A stretch of 64,000 nt of DNA from the NCBI RefSeq assembly GCF_010119225.1, contig NZ_WNKF01000018.1:1-64000 (forward strand), written 5' to 3'. Below are positions 44,408 to 54,112 of this stretch, piece by piece. Below the pieces are notes generated by a model. It ran no database searches. It had not been told where the DNA came from and saw only the letters and a list, made by a program, of their open reading frames with translations. This DNA is from Cyclobacterium roseum. GTDB lineage: Bacteria; Bacteroidota; Bacteroidia; Cytophagales; Cyclobacteriaceae. A program made the translations under genes and the position numbers. Within the stretch, counting starts at the first letter, position 1; every line of letters begins with the position of its first letter.

Positions 44408-46801
44408 TTAAACTTTAAGTTGGACGAGGGTGATCCCCGATCCCCCTCTATCGGCATGCTCATCGGAAAATCCAGCTACCGAGGGCATTTTGCTGATCAG
44501 GTTTCGGGTCAATCCCCTTAGAATCCCATCGCCTTTGCCGTGAATGATCTTGAGATCATTCATGCCAAGCATGTATCCTTCGTCAATGAAATTTTGGATC
44601 AAGGGAAGCACCTCTTCCCCCCTCTTTCCACGAATATCCAAATTAGGGGAGAAATCCACCATTTTGGACATGGTATCGTAGCTTATCCGTTTCTCAACCG
44701 CCTTCTTTTCCTTTTTCAAGGAGGTATTGGATATCTTTTCCAGACGATTCAATTTAACTTTTGATTGGAGGTCTCCAATAAGAATGGATGCTTGCGATCC
44801 CCGGATATCCAATACTTCAGCCAGCGCACCATTGTCTTTCACCCGCACCTGATCTCCCGGCTTCACTTCCCCTTCCAGCACTTTTATAGTTTTTGGTGGC
44901 TCCACAGCCTGCTTTTCGGGTTTTATGGTGGTCTTATGGGCCTCCAGCTCATTTCTTAGCTGACGGGTTGCAGCTTTATCGGCCTGAGATTCTTTGATCG
45001 ACCGAATGGTATGTTCAATCTTTCTATTCGCATCGTCCAGAAGTAGCTTCGCCTGGGCCTTGGCTTCATTTATAATGGCCTTTCGCTGATCATCCAGTGT
45101 CGCTTTGAGTGAATTGTATTCTTGAAGTCTTTGGCTTAGAAGCCGGTCTTTCCGCTGGGCTTCGGCCATCAGGGTTTCGTATTTGCTCTTTTCACTTTCT
45201 ACTCTAAGTAAGAGTTTGTCGTATTTTACACGGGTTTCCCCTACCTGTGCCTTCGCGTGCAGAATAATCTCATTTGGTATTCCAATTTTTCCGGCTATTT
45301 CAAAGGCAAAAGAGCTTCCCGGTTTTCCGATCTCCAGTTCATACAAGGGCTCCAGCTTGTCTACATCATACCGCATGGCCCCATTGACCATCCCCGGACT
45401 TTTGGAGGCCAGTTGTTTCAGGTTTCCATAGTGAGTGGTAACAATTCCATAGGAACCCGACTTATTAAGATCCGTCAATATTGCCTCGGCAATCGCCCCT
45501 CCGAATTGCGGTTCGGTACCGGTTCCGAATTCGTCTATGAAAAACACCGTTTTCTTATTGGCATAAAACGTAAAATGCTTCATGTTCATCAAATGGGAAC
45601 TATAGGTGCTCAGGTCATTTTCGATATTTTGCTCGTCCCCGATATCGATAAAGAATTGATCAAAAATGCTACAGGTAGAGTTGGCCTCCATGGGTACCAA
45701 CAGTCCGCATTGGTACATGTATTGTACCAATGCTACGGTCTTCAAGGTAACGGATTTCCCCCCTGCGTTGGGCCCGGAAATTACCAAAAGCCGATGATTG
45801 GGATCCAGTCGTAAACTGACCGGAACGATAGCCTTTTTTTGTTGGTTAAGAGCCATTTCCAGCAGCGGGTGCCTTGCTTTTTCCCAGGACATTTCCCTGA
45901 CAGAAGCCATCCTCGGGTTTACTCCATTAATTTTTAAGGCAAATTTTGCTTTAGCTCGAATAAAATCGATCATCCCTAAAAAATAAAATGCCCTGCGGAG
46001 GGCCGGAATGTAAACCCTCAACTCATCGGTGAGTTTCGTCAGTATCTTCTGTACTTCGCGGCGTTCCATGTATTCGAGGTCCCGGATCTCATTGTTAATA
46101 TCCAAAACCTCTGCCGGCTCCAGGTATACCGTTTGCCCCGTAGCCGATTCGTCGTGAATAAAGCCCTTGATGCGCTTTTTATATTCTGCCAAAACCGGAA
46201 TCACCATGCGCCCCCCCCGGATCGTAACCGAGGCATCTTCAGGAGTGAAGCCCTGGGCCTTTACCGAACGGTATATTTGATCCAGCACTTTGCGTATCCG
46301 GCTTTCCTCATAAGCCAGCTGTGTTCGAATCAGGTTCAATTCCTGTGAGGCATTATTTTTTATCTTCCCCCGCTCGTCCAGCACCTCCCCAATACGCTTT
46401 TCCAGGGGAATGTCTTCCTCCACCATGCCCAGCAATTGCGATAGCTGAGGGTATTCTTCCTGAAATTTAGTCAAGAATGAAACACATCCTTGCAAGGTAT
46501 TCAGTCCCAGCCGGACTTCATGAAACTCATCTTCAAACAGGAAGGTACCCTCAATTTTAGCCTTTTCCAGGTAAGGATATATATTGATAAAATTGGAAGC
46601 AGGAAAGGGCTCTCCTGAAACCAGGATTTTCCGGAATTCTTCCGTTTGAGCCAATAGTTTCGTCAGCAACTTCCGATCTTTGGAAAAGGAGACTTTTTTT
46701 ACGAAATCCGCGCCCAGACTACCGGTGCATTCTTCCTTGATCAATTCTTTAATTTTATCAAAATCGATCTTTTCTTCCAGATTTGCAGGGTATAATTTCA
46801 T
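44408..46801 (-). CDS. mutS2: Endonuclease MutS2
   Basis: This 797-residue protein has the MutS core without the mismatch-recognition domain. The clamp and lever helices are followed by the ATPase with Walker A GPNAGGKSVTLKT and Walker B FIDEFGTGTEP, a long coiled coil (about 510-640), a KOW-like beta segment (VKPGDQVRVKDNG), and a C-terminal Smr nuclease domain (LDIRGKRGEEVLP, IIHGKGDGILR). MutS2 acts on branched DNA and, in some bacteria, on collided ribosomes. It lies 3 bp after the DUF4296 gene and shares its promoter. Confidence 0.96.
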   Translation of the reverse strand: MKLYPANLEEKIDFDKIKELIKEECTGSLGADFVKKVSFSKDRKLLTKLLAQTEEFRKILVSGEPFPASNFINIYPYLEKAKIEGTFLFEDEFHEVRLGLNTLQGCVSFLTKFQEEYPQLSQLLGMVEEDIPLEKRIGEVLDERGKIKNNASQELNLIRTQLAYEESRIRKVLDQIYRSVKAQGFTPEDASVTIRGGRMVIPVLAEYKKRIKGFIHDESATGQTVYLEPAEVLDINNEIRDLEYMERREVQKILTKLTDELRVYIPALRRAFYFLGMIDFIRAKAKFALKINGVNPRMASVREMSWEKARHPLLEMALNQQKKAIVPVSLRLDPNHRLLVISGPNAGGKSVTLKTVALVQYMYQCGLLVPMEANSTCSIFDQFFIDIGDEQNIENDLSTYSSHLMNMKHFTFYANKKTVFFIDEFGTGTEPQFGGAIAEAILTDLNKSGSYGIVTTHYGNLKQLASKSPGMVNGAMRYDVDKLEPLYELEIGKPGSSFAFEIAGKIGIPNEIILHAKAQVGETRVKYDKLLLRVESEKSKYETLMAEAQRKDRLLSQRLQEYNSLKATLDDQRKAIINEAKAQAKLLLDDANRKIEHTIRSIKESQADKAATRQLRNELEAHKTTIKPEKQAVEPPKTIKVLEGEVKPGDQVRVKDNGALAEVLDIRGSQASILIGDLQSKVKLNRLEKISNTSLKKEKKAVEKRISYDTMSKMVDFSPNLDIRGKRGEEVLPLIQNFIDEGYMLGMNDLKIIHGKGDGILRGLTRNLISKMPSVAGFSDEHADRGGSGITLVQLKV

Positions 46802-46804
46802 TAA

Positions 46805-47140
46805 TTATTGTACGATTTTTTCTCTTAAGGTTAACGAATCAATCGTTCGCTCGTAAAGGTATTCCATTTTGGCGGCATCCAGCAGGTAATGTTCCAGACT
46901 GTTGATATACACGGTATCGGCAATTCCGTGCTTTTCAAAAATTTGCTTTTCGAGAATGGGGTAAAGTACTTTAGAGGAATCATAGGGAATGGAAAGGGAT
47001 TGGACAAAGCCCTCTGCCAGGTGAATATCTACTAATATTTCCACCATCTTATCCTCTGACAAGAGTTCCTCGGGTTTCTCCTTGCCTCCGCAGGAAACCA
47101 GCGCTATGAAAAGGGCAACTATACTATAATTAAATCTCAC
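46805..47140 (-). CDS. DUF4296 lipoprotein
   Basis: The 111-residue product has a lipobox (ALFIALVSC at the end of the signal peptide) followed by GGKEKPEELLSEDKMVEILVDIHLAEG, which is the DUF4296 signature, and a helical remainder. The family is restricted to Bacteroidota and is of unknown function. The gene heads a two-gene operon with mutS2. The promoter -7 box ends only four bases before the ATG, so the message may be leaderless. Confidence 0.87.
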   Translation of the reverse strand: MRFNYSIVALFIALVSCGGKEKPEELLSEDKMVEILVDIHLAEGFVQSLSIPYDSSKVLYPILEKQIFEKHGIADTVYINSLEHYLLDAAKMEYLYERTIDSLTLREKIVQ

Positions 47141-47144
47141 GGCA

Positions 47145-47176
47145 CAAAATTACCCAATTCCTTTTACAATTGGCAA
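47145..47176 (-). promoter_or_regulatory. Promoter of the DUF4296-mutS2 operon
   Basis: On the minus strand TTG (47176-47174), a 21-nt spacer and an exact TAnnTTTG (TAATTTTG, 47152-47145). The -7 box is so close to the ATG at 47140 that transcription would begin at or next to the start codon. Confidence 0.6.
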
Positions 47177-47246
47177 TAAGTAAAGGCGAAGTCGTTTTAT
47201 TATTCAAGGGAGACTGCTAAATTAGGCTTTTCATTGAAACTGAAAA

Positions 47247-48125
47247 ATGAACCAACTGATTAAAAAATTGAGAAGGTATGAAATCACCTTGAGAAAAGTG
47301 GCCAATAGCCACCTTCAGGGTGACCATCAGTCCATTTTTAAAGGGGCCGGTCTGGAATTTGACGATCTCAGGCCCTATCAGTATGGCGACGATATCCGGA
47401 CAGTAGAATGGAAAGTTTCTGCCAAGGGTCATGGAGCCTTCGTGAAGACCTTTAAGGAGGATAAAGATCAATCCGTCTACTTTCTTTTAGACACCAGCGG
47501 GTCCCAGGACATCGGCAGTAAGGATCGGAAAAAAATCGACCAGGGCAGAGAAATTGCCGGGGTCCTAACACTGGCAGCTGTACATGAGGGATCTCAGGTG
47601 GGATTAATAAGTTATTCGGACGAAAAAGAGAAAATAATACTACCCGGAAAAGGCAGCAGGCAAGCGGTAAAAATCATCAAGGGTATCTTTGACCAGGAAA
47701 AAAAATCCCAAGGTACTGACCTTAACGGCATGTTTACCTTCTGCCTCAACCTGATCAAAAAGCGAAGTATCCTTTTTGTGATTTCCGATTTTATTGATTC
47801 CGATTACGAACGCCCGCTCAAAGCATTGGCCAAGAAACACGACTTGGTGGTCTTGCAAATGACCGATCCGATCGAATCTGCCCTCCCCTCTCTGGGAATC
47901 ATTCCCGTATTTGATAAAGAGGGTGGAAAGACCACTTGGGTAAATACTGCTTTTGGCGGTTTCTCGCGAAAAATAGCCTCCTCTTTTGGTTCCGAAAGAG
48001 ACCATCTCAGGGAATTTTGTAAACGAAACCAGATCAATTACCTTCAGATAGACACCCGGCAGGATATCGTCCTTCCATTGATGGAATTATTCAAATTGAG
48101 AAACAAAACCATGAAACGTGGATAA
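47247..48125 (+). CDS. DUF58 domain-containing protein
   Basis: The 292-residue cytoplasmic protein has the DUF58 signature FDDLRPYQYGDDIRTVEWKVSAKG followed by a von Willebrand A-like fold (VYFLLDTSGSQD, with MIDAS-type residues DTSGS). In Bacteroidota these proteins are encoded with MoxR ATPases and Bat membrane proteins. Here it is the first gene of the operon; no moxR gene is present upstream. Its stop overlaps the GTG of the next gene by 8 bp. Confidence 0.9.
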   Translation: MNQLIKKLRRYEITLRKVANSHLQGDHQSIFKGAGLEFDDLRPYQYGDDIRTVEWKVSAKGHGAFVKTFKEDKDQSVYFLLDTSGSQDIGSKDRKKIDQGREIAGVLTLAAVHEGSQVGLISYSDEKEKIILPGKGSRQAVKIIKGIFDQEKKSQGTDLNGMFTFCLNLIKKRSILFVISDFIDSDYERPLKALAKKHDLVVLQMTDPIESALPSLGIIPVFDKEGGKTTWVNTAFGGFSRKIASSFGSERDHLREFCKRNQINYLQIDTRQDIVLPLMELFKLRNKTMKRG

Positions 48126-49020
48126 AATAGTGAAGCTGTTTGTCTTGGTGGTATTCCTGATGGCACAGCCTTACCGGATACAGGGACAGGAAATATCCGT
48201 TGAAGGGTACTTTATGGAGGATTCGGCCAGGTTGGGGGAAAGAGTGGGCTACGTGCTCAAAGCGCAATACCCAAGCGACCTGCCGGTATTGTTTCCGGAT
48301 TCTACCTACCGTTTCGGGGATTTCGAATTGCTGGAAAAACAATCCTTCTCTTCCATTTCTGATGATAGTACCACGTTGGATAGTGCTGTTTTTTGGCTGG
48401 CTAACTTTTCTCTTGACTCTGTTCAAAATTACCGCATTCCGGTATTTGAGATTCTGAAATATGACAGCATTAGTCATTATCCAGAAGCCGCTTTGTTGAA
48501 TCTGAAGTTGACGATTGATGAAATCCCGGAATCGTTGGCCTTTCGCCAAAACGACAGTTACCAACACCTCCCTTCTTTTTTTAACTACCCCTATCTTATT
48601 ATGGCTTTGGTAGCAGCCTTGATTCTTTTGGCTGGGGCCATTTATTTCTTTGGAGATGGCTTGAAGAAACGCTGGCAGGTTCGCCGGGAGAAAAAGAAAT
48701 GGAAACGGTTCTTGGATAATTGGGAACTTTCCATGAAAAGATTAGTAGAAAATCCTCAAATCCAGGAAGCAGATGAACTGCTGGGACTTTGGAAAAGCTA
48801 TTTGGAAACCCTTACCGGACGACCTGTCAACGAGTGGACCAGTACCGAAATTTCTATCTTCCTCCGGCAACCGGACATAATTAAAGACTTCCGGAAGATC
48901 GAATTAATCATCTATGCCAATCGGGTAGATAGCAATATCCGGGAAGCTTGCGAAAATTTACTTCAAATTTCGAAGCGGCAATTGGAAGAAAAAATTGAAA
49001 AGATTCAACATCATGAATGA
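48118..49020 (+). CDS. Bat-operon membrane protein
   Basis: The 300-residue product begins at GTG 48118, overlapping the DUF58 gene by 8 bp. It has a signal peptide (about residues 1-23), a periplasmic beta domain resembling the oxygen-tolerance BatD fold, one membrane helix (LIMALVAALILLAGAIYFF, near residue 170), and a cytoplasmic helical C-terminus rich in Lys/Glu. It is about half the length of typical BatD proteins. The last codons overlap the BatA start. The name BatD-like is inferred from place and layout, not from a clear signature. Confidence 0.65.
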   Translation: MDKIVKLFVLVVFLMAQPYRIQGQEISVEGYFMEDSARLGERVGYVLKAQYPSDLPVLFPDSTYRFGDFELLEKQSFSSISDDSTTLDSAVFWLANFSLDSVQNYRIPVFEILKYDSISHYPEAALLNLKLTIDEIPESLAFRQNDSYQHLPSFFNYPYLIMALVAALILLAGAIYFFGDGLKKRWQVRREKKKWKRFLDNWELSMKRLVENPQIQEADELLGLWKSYLETLTGRPVNEWTSTEISIFLRQPDIIKDFRKIELIIYANRVDSNIREACENLLQISKRQLEEKIEKIQHHE

Positions 49021-50053
49021 CCTCTCTTCCTATATCTCCTGGAATTGGTTTTTACCAGAAACCCTGCAGTCATTTGAATGGGAGAATTTTTTCCTGCTTC
49101 ATTTGATTTGGGCGATTCCCTTGTTTTTTCTACTTCGAAAATTCATCAAATTTCTGAAAAAACCTGTACTGGAGCTTTCGCTTCCAAAAAAGGCTTCGCA
49201 GAAAAATTTCTGGACCTATTTAAGACTCATTCCCTCCCTTTTCTTTCTATTTGCCCTATGGATGGTAGTGATCGCCCTCGCCCGGCCTCAGCGCACCAAT
49301 GAAAAAGTGGAACAATACACCGAAGGGATAGACATCATGTTGGTATTGGACATTTCCGAATCCATGGATCTACAGGATTTTTCTCCCAATCGCCTGGAAG
49401 CAGCAAAAGAAACCGCTATTGATTTTATCAATGGCCGCATCGCCGACCGGATCGGAATGGTCATCTTTTCCGGTGAGGCCTTCTCCCTGGCTCCACTCAC
49501 CACAGATTACGAACTCTTAACAGATCTGGTAGGGAGCATCACCTTCAATATGATGGATGCCAAAGGAACCGCCATTGGTAGTGCGGTATCCACTGGCATC
49601 AACCGAATGAGGGAATCAGAAGCCAAATCCAAGGTCATGGTCTTGCTCAGCGACGGCGATAACAATGCGGGTAATGTAGATCCGGTTTTTGCCGCCCAGC
49701 TTGCAGAGGCCATGGATATTAAAATTTACACCATAGCGGTTGGAAAAGACGGAATGGTCCCCTACGGAACGGATTTTTTTGGCCGGCCCCAAATGATCGA
49801 GAGTTACCTGAATGAAGAAACCCTCCGGAACATCGCCCGCATTACCGAAGGTGAGTTTTTCAGAGCTTCTGACGATGGTGCCCTGGAAACTATTTTTACA
49901 AAAATCGATGAATTGGAAAAAGCAGAAATCATCGAGTCCCGGTACAAAGAAACCATGGACTATTACAGGCCCTACCTCTTTTGGGGGATCTTGTTCTTCT
50001 TTGTCTGGATGCTTTTAAAAAGCACCTTTTTCAATAACTTTTTGCTGGATTAA
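49013..50053 (+). CDS. batA: BatA-type VWA-domain membrane protein
   Basis: The 346-residue protein starts best at ATG 49013, whose ATGAATGA overlaps the preceding stop; an in-frame TTG at 48995 is less likely. Two N-terminal membrane segments precede a von Willebrand A domain with an intact metal-binding MIDAS (DISES in IMLVLDISESMD, with later Thr and Asp), and one membrane helix closes the protein (YLFWGILFFFVWMLL). BatA is linked to aerotolerance and envelope integrity in Bacteroides. No batB or batC follows; the downstream gene is convergent. Confidence 0.85.
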   Translation: MNDLSSYISWNWFLPETLQSFEWENFFLLHLIWAIPLFFLLRKFIKFLKKPVLELSLPKKASQKNFWTYLRLIPSLFFLFALWMVVIALARPQRTNEKVEQYTEGIDIMLVLDISESMDLQDFSPNRLEAAKETAIDFINGRIADRIGMVIFSGEAFSLAPLTTDYELLTDLVGSITFNMMDAKGTAIGSAVSTGINRMRESEAKSKVMVLLSDGDNNAGNVDPVFAAQLAEAMDIKIYTIAVGKDGMVPYGTDFFGRPQMIESYLNEETLRNIARITEGEFFRASDDGALETIFTKIDELEKAEIIESRYKETMDYYRPYLFWGILFFFVWMLLKSTFFNNFLLD

Positions 50054-50066
50054 TTCGACTTTCTGA

Positions 50067-50098
50067 ATAAAAGAAGCCCGGTCCAATTCAGACCGGGC
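50067..50098 (-). terminator. Terminator after the Gfo/Idh/MocA oxidoreductase gene
   Basis: GCCCGGTC (50076-50083) and GACCGGGC (50091-50098) form a perfect 8-bp stem with a 7-base loop. From the minus strand it is followed by TTCTTTT. It may serve the convergent batA transcript as well, though there is no T-run on that side. Confidence 0.8.
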
Positions 50099-50128
50099 CT
50101 GGTAGCGGCATGGTAGGCCTTGCATTCA

Positions 50129-51550
50129 TTACCCCATTTCCCAGCCGGGTCGGACCGATTCGCGGATGTATTGGTCTGCCACGTCTAATCCTTTTGCTTT
50201 GAGATTTTCGGAATCCCAATGAATTTTCTGTCCCCCCATTCTCAGAGACAAGACTCCCAGAAGGGTGATCTCTGTAAGATGGGCTCCGTATTCAAAATTG
50301 GCACTAGCTGCCGGGCCGCCCTTAATGGCATCCACCCAATCTCTGAAATGGCCATTTGATCTGGGAATCATTTCCTCGGGTACTTTCATACTTGCTGCGA
50401 GACTTTCCGGAAACACGTGGGGTACCCGATCACCGCCATTAACAATAATTCCCTTATCGCCTATAAACAAGGTTCCTCGGGAAGGCCATTGATATCCTGC
50501 TGGAAGCGAAGGATGTAACGGAGGTTTTACACCGCCCGAATACCAGGTTAACTGTATGGGTTTCCCTGTATTGTTCTCCGGAAAATGGTAATAGCCAATC
50601 TCTCCATAAGGGGCTATGTGCTCGTTACTAAATCCTGCAGGGAAAACTTCGATGGTTTCCGGATACCCCAGTTCGAATGCCCAGGTAGCGGCATCCATGT
50701 CGTGGCAGCCAAAGTCTCCTAGCGCACCGCAGCCAAAGTCCCAAAAATCCCGCCAGGTAACCGGTGAATACCACTCGTGATAGGGCCTATTAGCAGAAGG
50801 ACCTAGCCAGAGGTCCCAGTCCAAACCGTGAGGCTTGGGCGTACCTTCATCAGGAACACCTTTCATCTCTGGAATCCAGCGGGATGCAGGAACCCAGGAA
50901 TGGGTTTCCCTTACCTCTCCGATCACCCTGGCTCGCAAATACTCTACCGTCTGCCGGATACCATCCGTACTATGGCCCACATTTCCCATTTGAGTGGCCA
51001 AACCGGTCTCTTGCGTCAATTGCTTGACCATCCGGGCTTCCCAAATATTATGTGTCAGGGGCTTTTCGCAATAGACATGTTTTCCGGATTTCATTGCGGC
51101 ATAGGTCACATAGGCGTGGGTATTGTCCGGAGTGGAGCAACAAATGGCATCCAATCCTTTTTCTTTTTCCAGCATTTCACGAAAATCCAGGTACTCATTG
51201 AGTTTGTAATTTTCCGTTTTATCTTCGTAATGCCCTTCTACCAATCGCTTTACCGGACCTCTGCCCGCAATGGAGCGGTAATAAAAATTCGCCAAATCCC
51301 AATATTCCCCAGGGTCGGCAATGGAAGTAATCTGAACATCATCCAGTTTCATCAGGTCCAGCGCATTTTGACGGCCCTTTCCCCCTACTCCGATCATTCC
51401 CACATTGACCTTATCACTGGGTGCCACATGTCCCTTTCCTCCAAGCACGAACCTTGGAACGATAAAAAAACCGGCTGCACTGAGGGAGGCTGCTTTGACA
51501 AATTGTCTCCGGGAATCATTCGTTTCGCTTTTATTCGGTTGTTTTCGCAT
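50129..51550 (-). CDS. Tat-exported Gfo/Idh/MocA-family oxidoreductase
   Basis: The 473-residue protein has a twin-arginine leader (SRRQFVKAASLSAAGFFIV) and an NAD(P)-binding Rossmann fold (VNVGMIGVGGKGRQNALDL) with the usual HVYCEKPLTHN Lys motif. Further on, GALGDFGCHDMDAATWAFELGYP is typical of the large, secreted Gfo/Idh/MocA group of Bacteroidota and Planctomycetes. Members oxidise, reduce or isomerise sugars and related compounds, and the substrate is not known. An amidohydrolase with a similar leader is encoded about 100 bp upstream on the same strand, which suggests a shared catabolic role. Confidence 0.88.
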   Translation of the reverse strand: MRKQPNKSETNDSRRQFVKAASLSAAGFFIVPRFVLGGKGHVAPSDKVNVGMIGVGGKGRQNALDLMKLDDVQITSIADPGEYWDLANFYYRSIAGRGPVKRLVEGHYEDKTENYKLNEYLDFREMLEKEKGLDAICCSTPDNTHAYVTYAAMKSGKHVYCEKPLTHNIWEARMVKQLTQETGLATQMGNVGHSTDGIRQTVEYLRARVIGEVRETHSWVPASRWIPEMKGVPDEGTPKPHGLDWDLWLGPSANRPYHEWYSPVTWRDFWDFGCGALGDFGCHDMDAATWAFELGYPETIEVFPAGFSNEHIAPYGEIGYYHFPENNTGKPIQLTWYSGGVKPPLHPSLPAGYQWPSRGTLFIGDKGIIVNGGDRVPHVFPESLAASMKVPEEMIPRSNGHFRDWVDAIKGGPAASANFEYGAHLTEITLLGVLSLRMGGQKIHWDSENLKAKGLDVADQYIRESVRPGWEMG

Positions 51551-51653
51551 CTTTAGCTATTTTTCTGTGGATTAAATTTAAAAAAACAATTCTTTTTGTC
51601 CTTATGATAAAGCAGATTCCGACTCTCAATTTTCACCAAATCAGCCACTTATT

Positions 51654-52583
51654 TTAAAGATCATAGACTTTTTCGGCATTTCGATAATATAATTTCTTCT
51701 TTTCTTCCAAAGATAAGTGTTGAGACAAGGAATAAAAGGCTGCTACCCAATCACTATAGGTGCCCGCTCGAAGTACCACCGGCCAGTCGCCACCGAATAC
51801 CACTCTATCCGGGCCAAAAACCTCCATAACAGTATCAAAATAGGGTTGCAGGTCGCTCAATTCCCAACCCGCCCCTGCCTTGGTGAGCATGCCGGAGACC
51901 TTGCAGTAAACCTGCTCCATGGAAGCGAAAGGGGCCAGGGCACGGGCCCAGGTTTTCCAGTCTCCATCTGCAATATCAGGATTAGCAAGATGATTTAAAA
52001 TAAATGGCTGATTCCGGAAACCTTTTACGAAAGCTACCACCTCCTTTAATTGCCTGGAATTTACATTCAGGTCGTAGGACCAATCAAAACGCTTCAAATG
52101 TTCAAGACCTCTTAAAAAACCGGAATCTCCGAATAGGGGGCTCCTTCGTATGCCCCGAACAATTTTCCTTTCAGCCAACATTTCCATGGCCTCTAGTCCA
52201 TTATCACCTTGTTCCAGCGGAAAATAAGCGACCATTCCTGCTATTCGCGGATCTTTTTCAGATTGGTCGACCACCCAGTCTACCTCTTGTAAATACTGTT
52301 CGGGAATCCTGCCACATTCTACGAACACCATTTTAGAAATGGGAAAAGCGTTGCTTGCCTGCCGGAAGTCCGGCAATAAGAAATCTTTCGCTAGCGGATT
52401 ATCCGCCCCCTGTAACCAGGGATAATCCATCGCTGACAAATCCCAAAGGTGAAGGTGCGTATCCACCAGCGGCATATCCGAAGGATTTTGGCATCCCTGG
52501 TCAAAGGGAAAAAGGAATGTGGGATCCGCTACCAACGCACCGGATACCGCCATTCCTTTTTTACAAAAACTCCTTCTCTTCAT
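51654..52583 (-). CDS. Exported amidohydrolase-family protein (L-fuconolactonase-like)
   Basis: The 309-residue product begins MKRRSFCKKGMAVSGALVADP, a twin-arginine-like leader. The mature part is an amidohydrolase-2 TIM barrel: metal-binding VDTHLHLWD at the start, FVECGRIPEQYLQEVDWV, the PFILNHLANPD strand, and the FGGDWPVVL motif near the C-terminus. Relatives include fuconolactonase and 2-pyrone-4,6-dicarboxylate lactonase, which hydrolyse sugar lactones. It lies 16 bp after the TrpB2 gene and 103 bp before the oxidoreductase gene, all on the minus strand. Confidence 0.85.
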   Translation of the reverse strand: MKRRSFCKKGMAVSGALVADPTFLFPFDQGCQNPSDMPLVDTHLHLWDLSAMDYPWLQGADNPLAKDFLLPDFRQASNAFPISKMVFVECGRIPEQYLQEVDWVVDQSEKDPRIAGMVAYFPLEQGDNGLEAMEMLAERKIVRGIRRSPLFGDSGFLRGLEHLKRFDWSYDLNVNSRQLKEVVAFVKGFRNQPFILNHLANPDIADGDWKTWARALAPFASMEQVYCKVSGMLTKAGAGWELSDLQPYFDTVMEVFGPDRVVFGGDWPVVLRAGTYSDWVAAFYSLSQHLSLEEKKKLYYRNAEKVYDL

Positions 52584-52599
52584 AATCTTCCCGAAAGGA

Positions 52600-53970
52600 T
52601 CATGCCGGGATGGTAGGCGTTCCTAATTTGGCAATGGATGCATCAATTTCCTCCTGGCTCAATTCGTGTTGCCGGATTTTTCCGGCAAAATAATCGTCAT
52701 ACGCTTTCATGTCAAAATTGCCATGACCACAGAGATTAAATAAAATGGTTCTGGACACCCCTTCTTCTTTGCATTTTTTGGCTTCCTGAATGGCCGTTGC
52801 GATGCCATGGTTGGCCTCCGGTGCGGGTATAATTCCCTCAGCCCGGGAAAAAAGAACGCCGGCTTCGAAAATTTCCAGGTTATCATGAGCCCGGGCTTCG
52901 ATCAGTTGATCTTTAAGTAATTGGCTGACAATGACACCAGCACCATGGTAACGCAGGCCTCCCGCATGGATCGGCGCCGGAATAAAATCATGCCCCAGGG
53001 TATACATGGGCAAAAGGGGAGTCATGCCGGCCGTATCCCCAAAATCATATCGAAAGATTCCCCTGGTCAATTTAGGACAGGAAGAAGGCTCACTGGCAAT
53101 ACACCGAATCTTTTTGCCCTCTTCCAGATTCAGTCGCAGAAAGGGGAAAGATAATCCGGCAAAGTTTGATCCGCCGCCGAATGGCGCAATGACAATATCC
53201 GGCAGGTCACTACCTGCTTTTTCCATTTGTTTGATCGCCTCCAGGCCTATGATCGTTTGGTGCAGTTTGACGTGGTTAAGCACACTACCCAGTGCATATT
53301 TGGTATCGTCCCTGGTAGCTGCCATTTCTACCGCCTCCGAAATCGCAATCCCCAAACTTCCGGGAGAATCTGGGTTTTCGGCAAGGATCTTTCTTCCTGC
53401 CTCCGTCCGGTCCGAAGGAGAGGGATAGACATTAGCCCCCCAGGTATTCATCATCATTTTCCGGTAGGGCTTATCATTATAGGAGAGTTTTACCATGTAC
53501 ACATCGCAGGCAATACCGAAGTGTTGACAGGCAAAACTCAAGGCAGATCCCCACTGTCCTGCACCGGTTTCGGTTGTGATTCTTTTAATGCCTTCTTGCT
53601 TATTGTAATAGGCCTGTGGAATGGCGGTATTGGGCTTATGCGATCCTGAAGGGCTCACGCCTTCGTATTTATAATAAATTTTGGCAGGAGTGTCCAGGGC
53701 CTTCTCCAGTCCATATGCCCGGTACAGCGGGGTAGGTCTCCAAATGGAATACATGTTCCGAACCTCATCCGGAATAGACACCCATTTATCGGTGGTTACC
53801 TCCTGTTTGATTAGTGCTTCGGGAAACAAGGGAGCCAGCGAATCGGGACCAATAGGTTCCAGGGTACCCGGATGCAGCGGCGGCAGCGGCTTGTTGGGCA
53901 TGTCCGCAATAATATTGTACCATTTTTCCGGAATCTCCTTTTCTTCTAAGTTAGTTTTTCTAATTTTCAT
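52600..53970 (-). CDS. TrpB2-type tryptophan synthase beta-like protein
   Basis: The 456-residue PLP enzyme matches TrpB2, the longer beta-subunit homologue that acts without a TrpA partner. The PLP lysine is in [12 protein letters not shown], the substrate loop is [13 protein letters not shown], and the phosphate-binding glycine run is in [12 protein letters not shown]. TrpB2 makes tryptophan from indole and serine and may salvage indole. No other trp gene is near. It precedes the amidohydrolase gene by 16 bp. Confidence 0.9.
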   Translation of the reverse strand: MKIRKTNLEEKEIPEKWYNIIADMPNKPLPPLHPGTLEPIGPDSLAPLFPEALIKQEVTTDKWVSIPDEVRNMYSIWRPTPLYRAYGLEKALDTPAKIYYKYEGVSPSGSHKPNTAIPQAYYNKQEGIKRITTETGAGQWGSALSFACQHFGIACDVYMVKLSYNDKPYRKMMMNTWGANVYPSPSDRTEAGRKILAENPDSPGSLGIAISEAVEMAATRDDTKYALGSVLNHVKLHQTIIGLEAIKQMEKAGSDLPDIVIAPFGGGSNFAGLSFPFLRLNLEEGKKIRCIASEPSSCPKLTRGIFRYDFGDTAGMTPLLPMYTLGHDFIPAPIHAGGLRYHGAGVIVSQLLKDQLIEARAHDNLEIFEAGVLFSRAEGIIPAPEANHGIATAIQEAKKCKEEGVSRTILFNLCGHGNFDMKAYDDYFAGKIRQHELSQEEIDASIAKLGTPTIPA

Positions 53971-54112
53971 GTAATAGCTATGCGTTACGTTACGGTTTAT
54001 TGATTTAAATTACACTTTTTCGGATGAGATCCCAACAAAATACAAACATTCCCCTCCTATCAGCAGCAATGAGTATTCACAGTGATTGAATTTTGTCAGC
54101 AGGCAATTTTAC

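Noticed and set aside
50828-51556. 242-codon plus-strand frame over the Gfo/Idh/MocA gene
   Set aside because: Antisense shadow of a well-recognised enzyme with a Tat leader.
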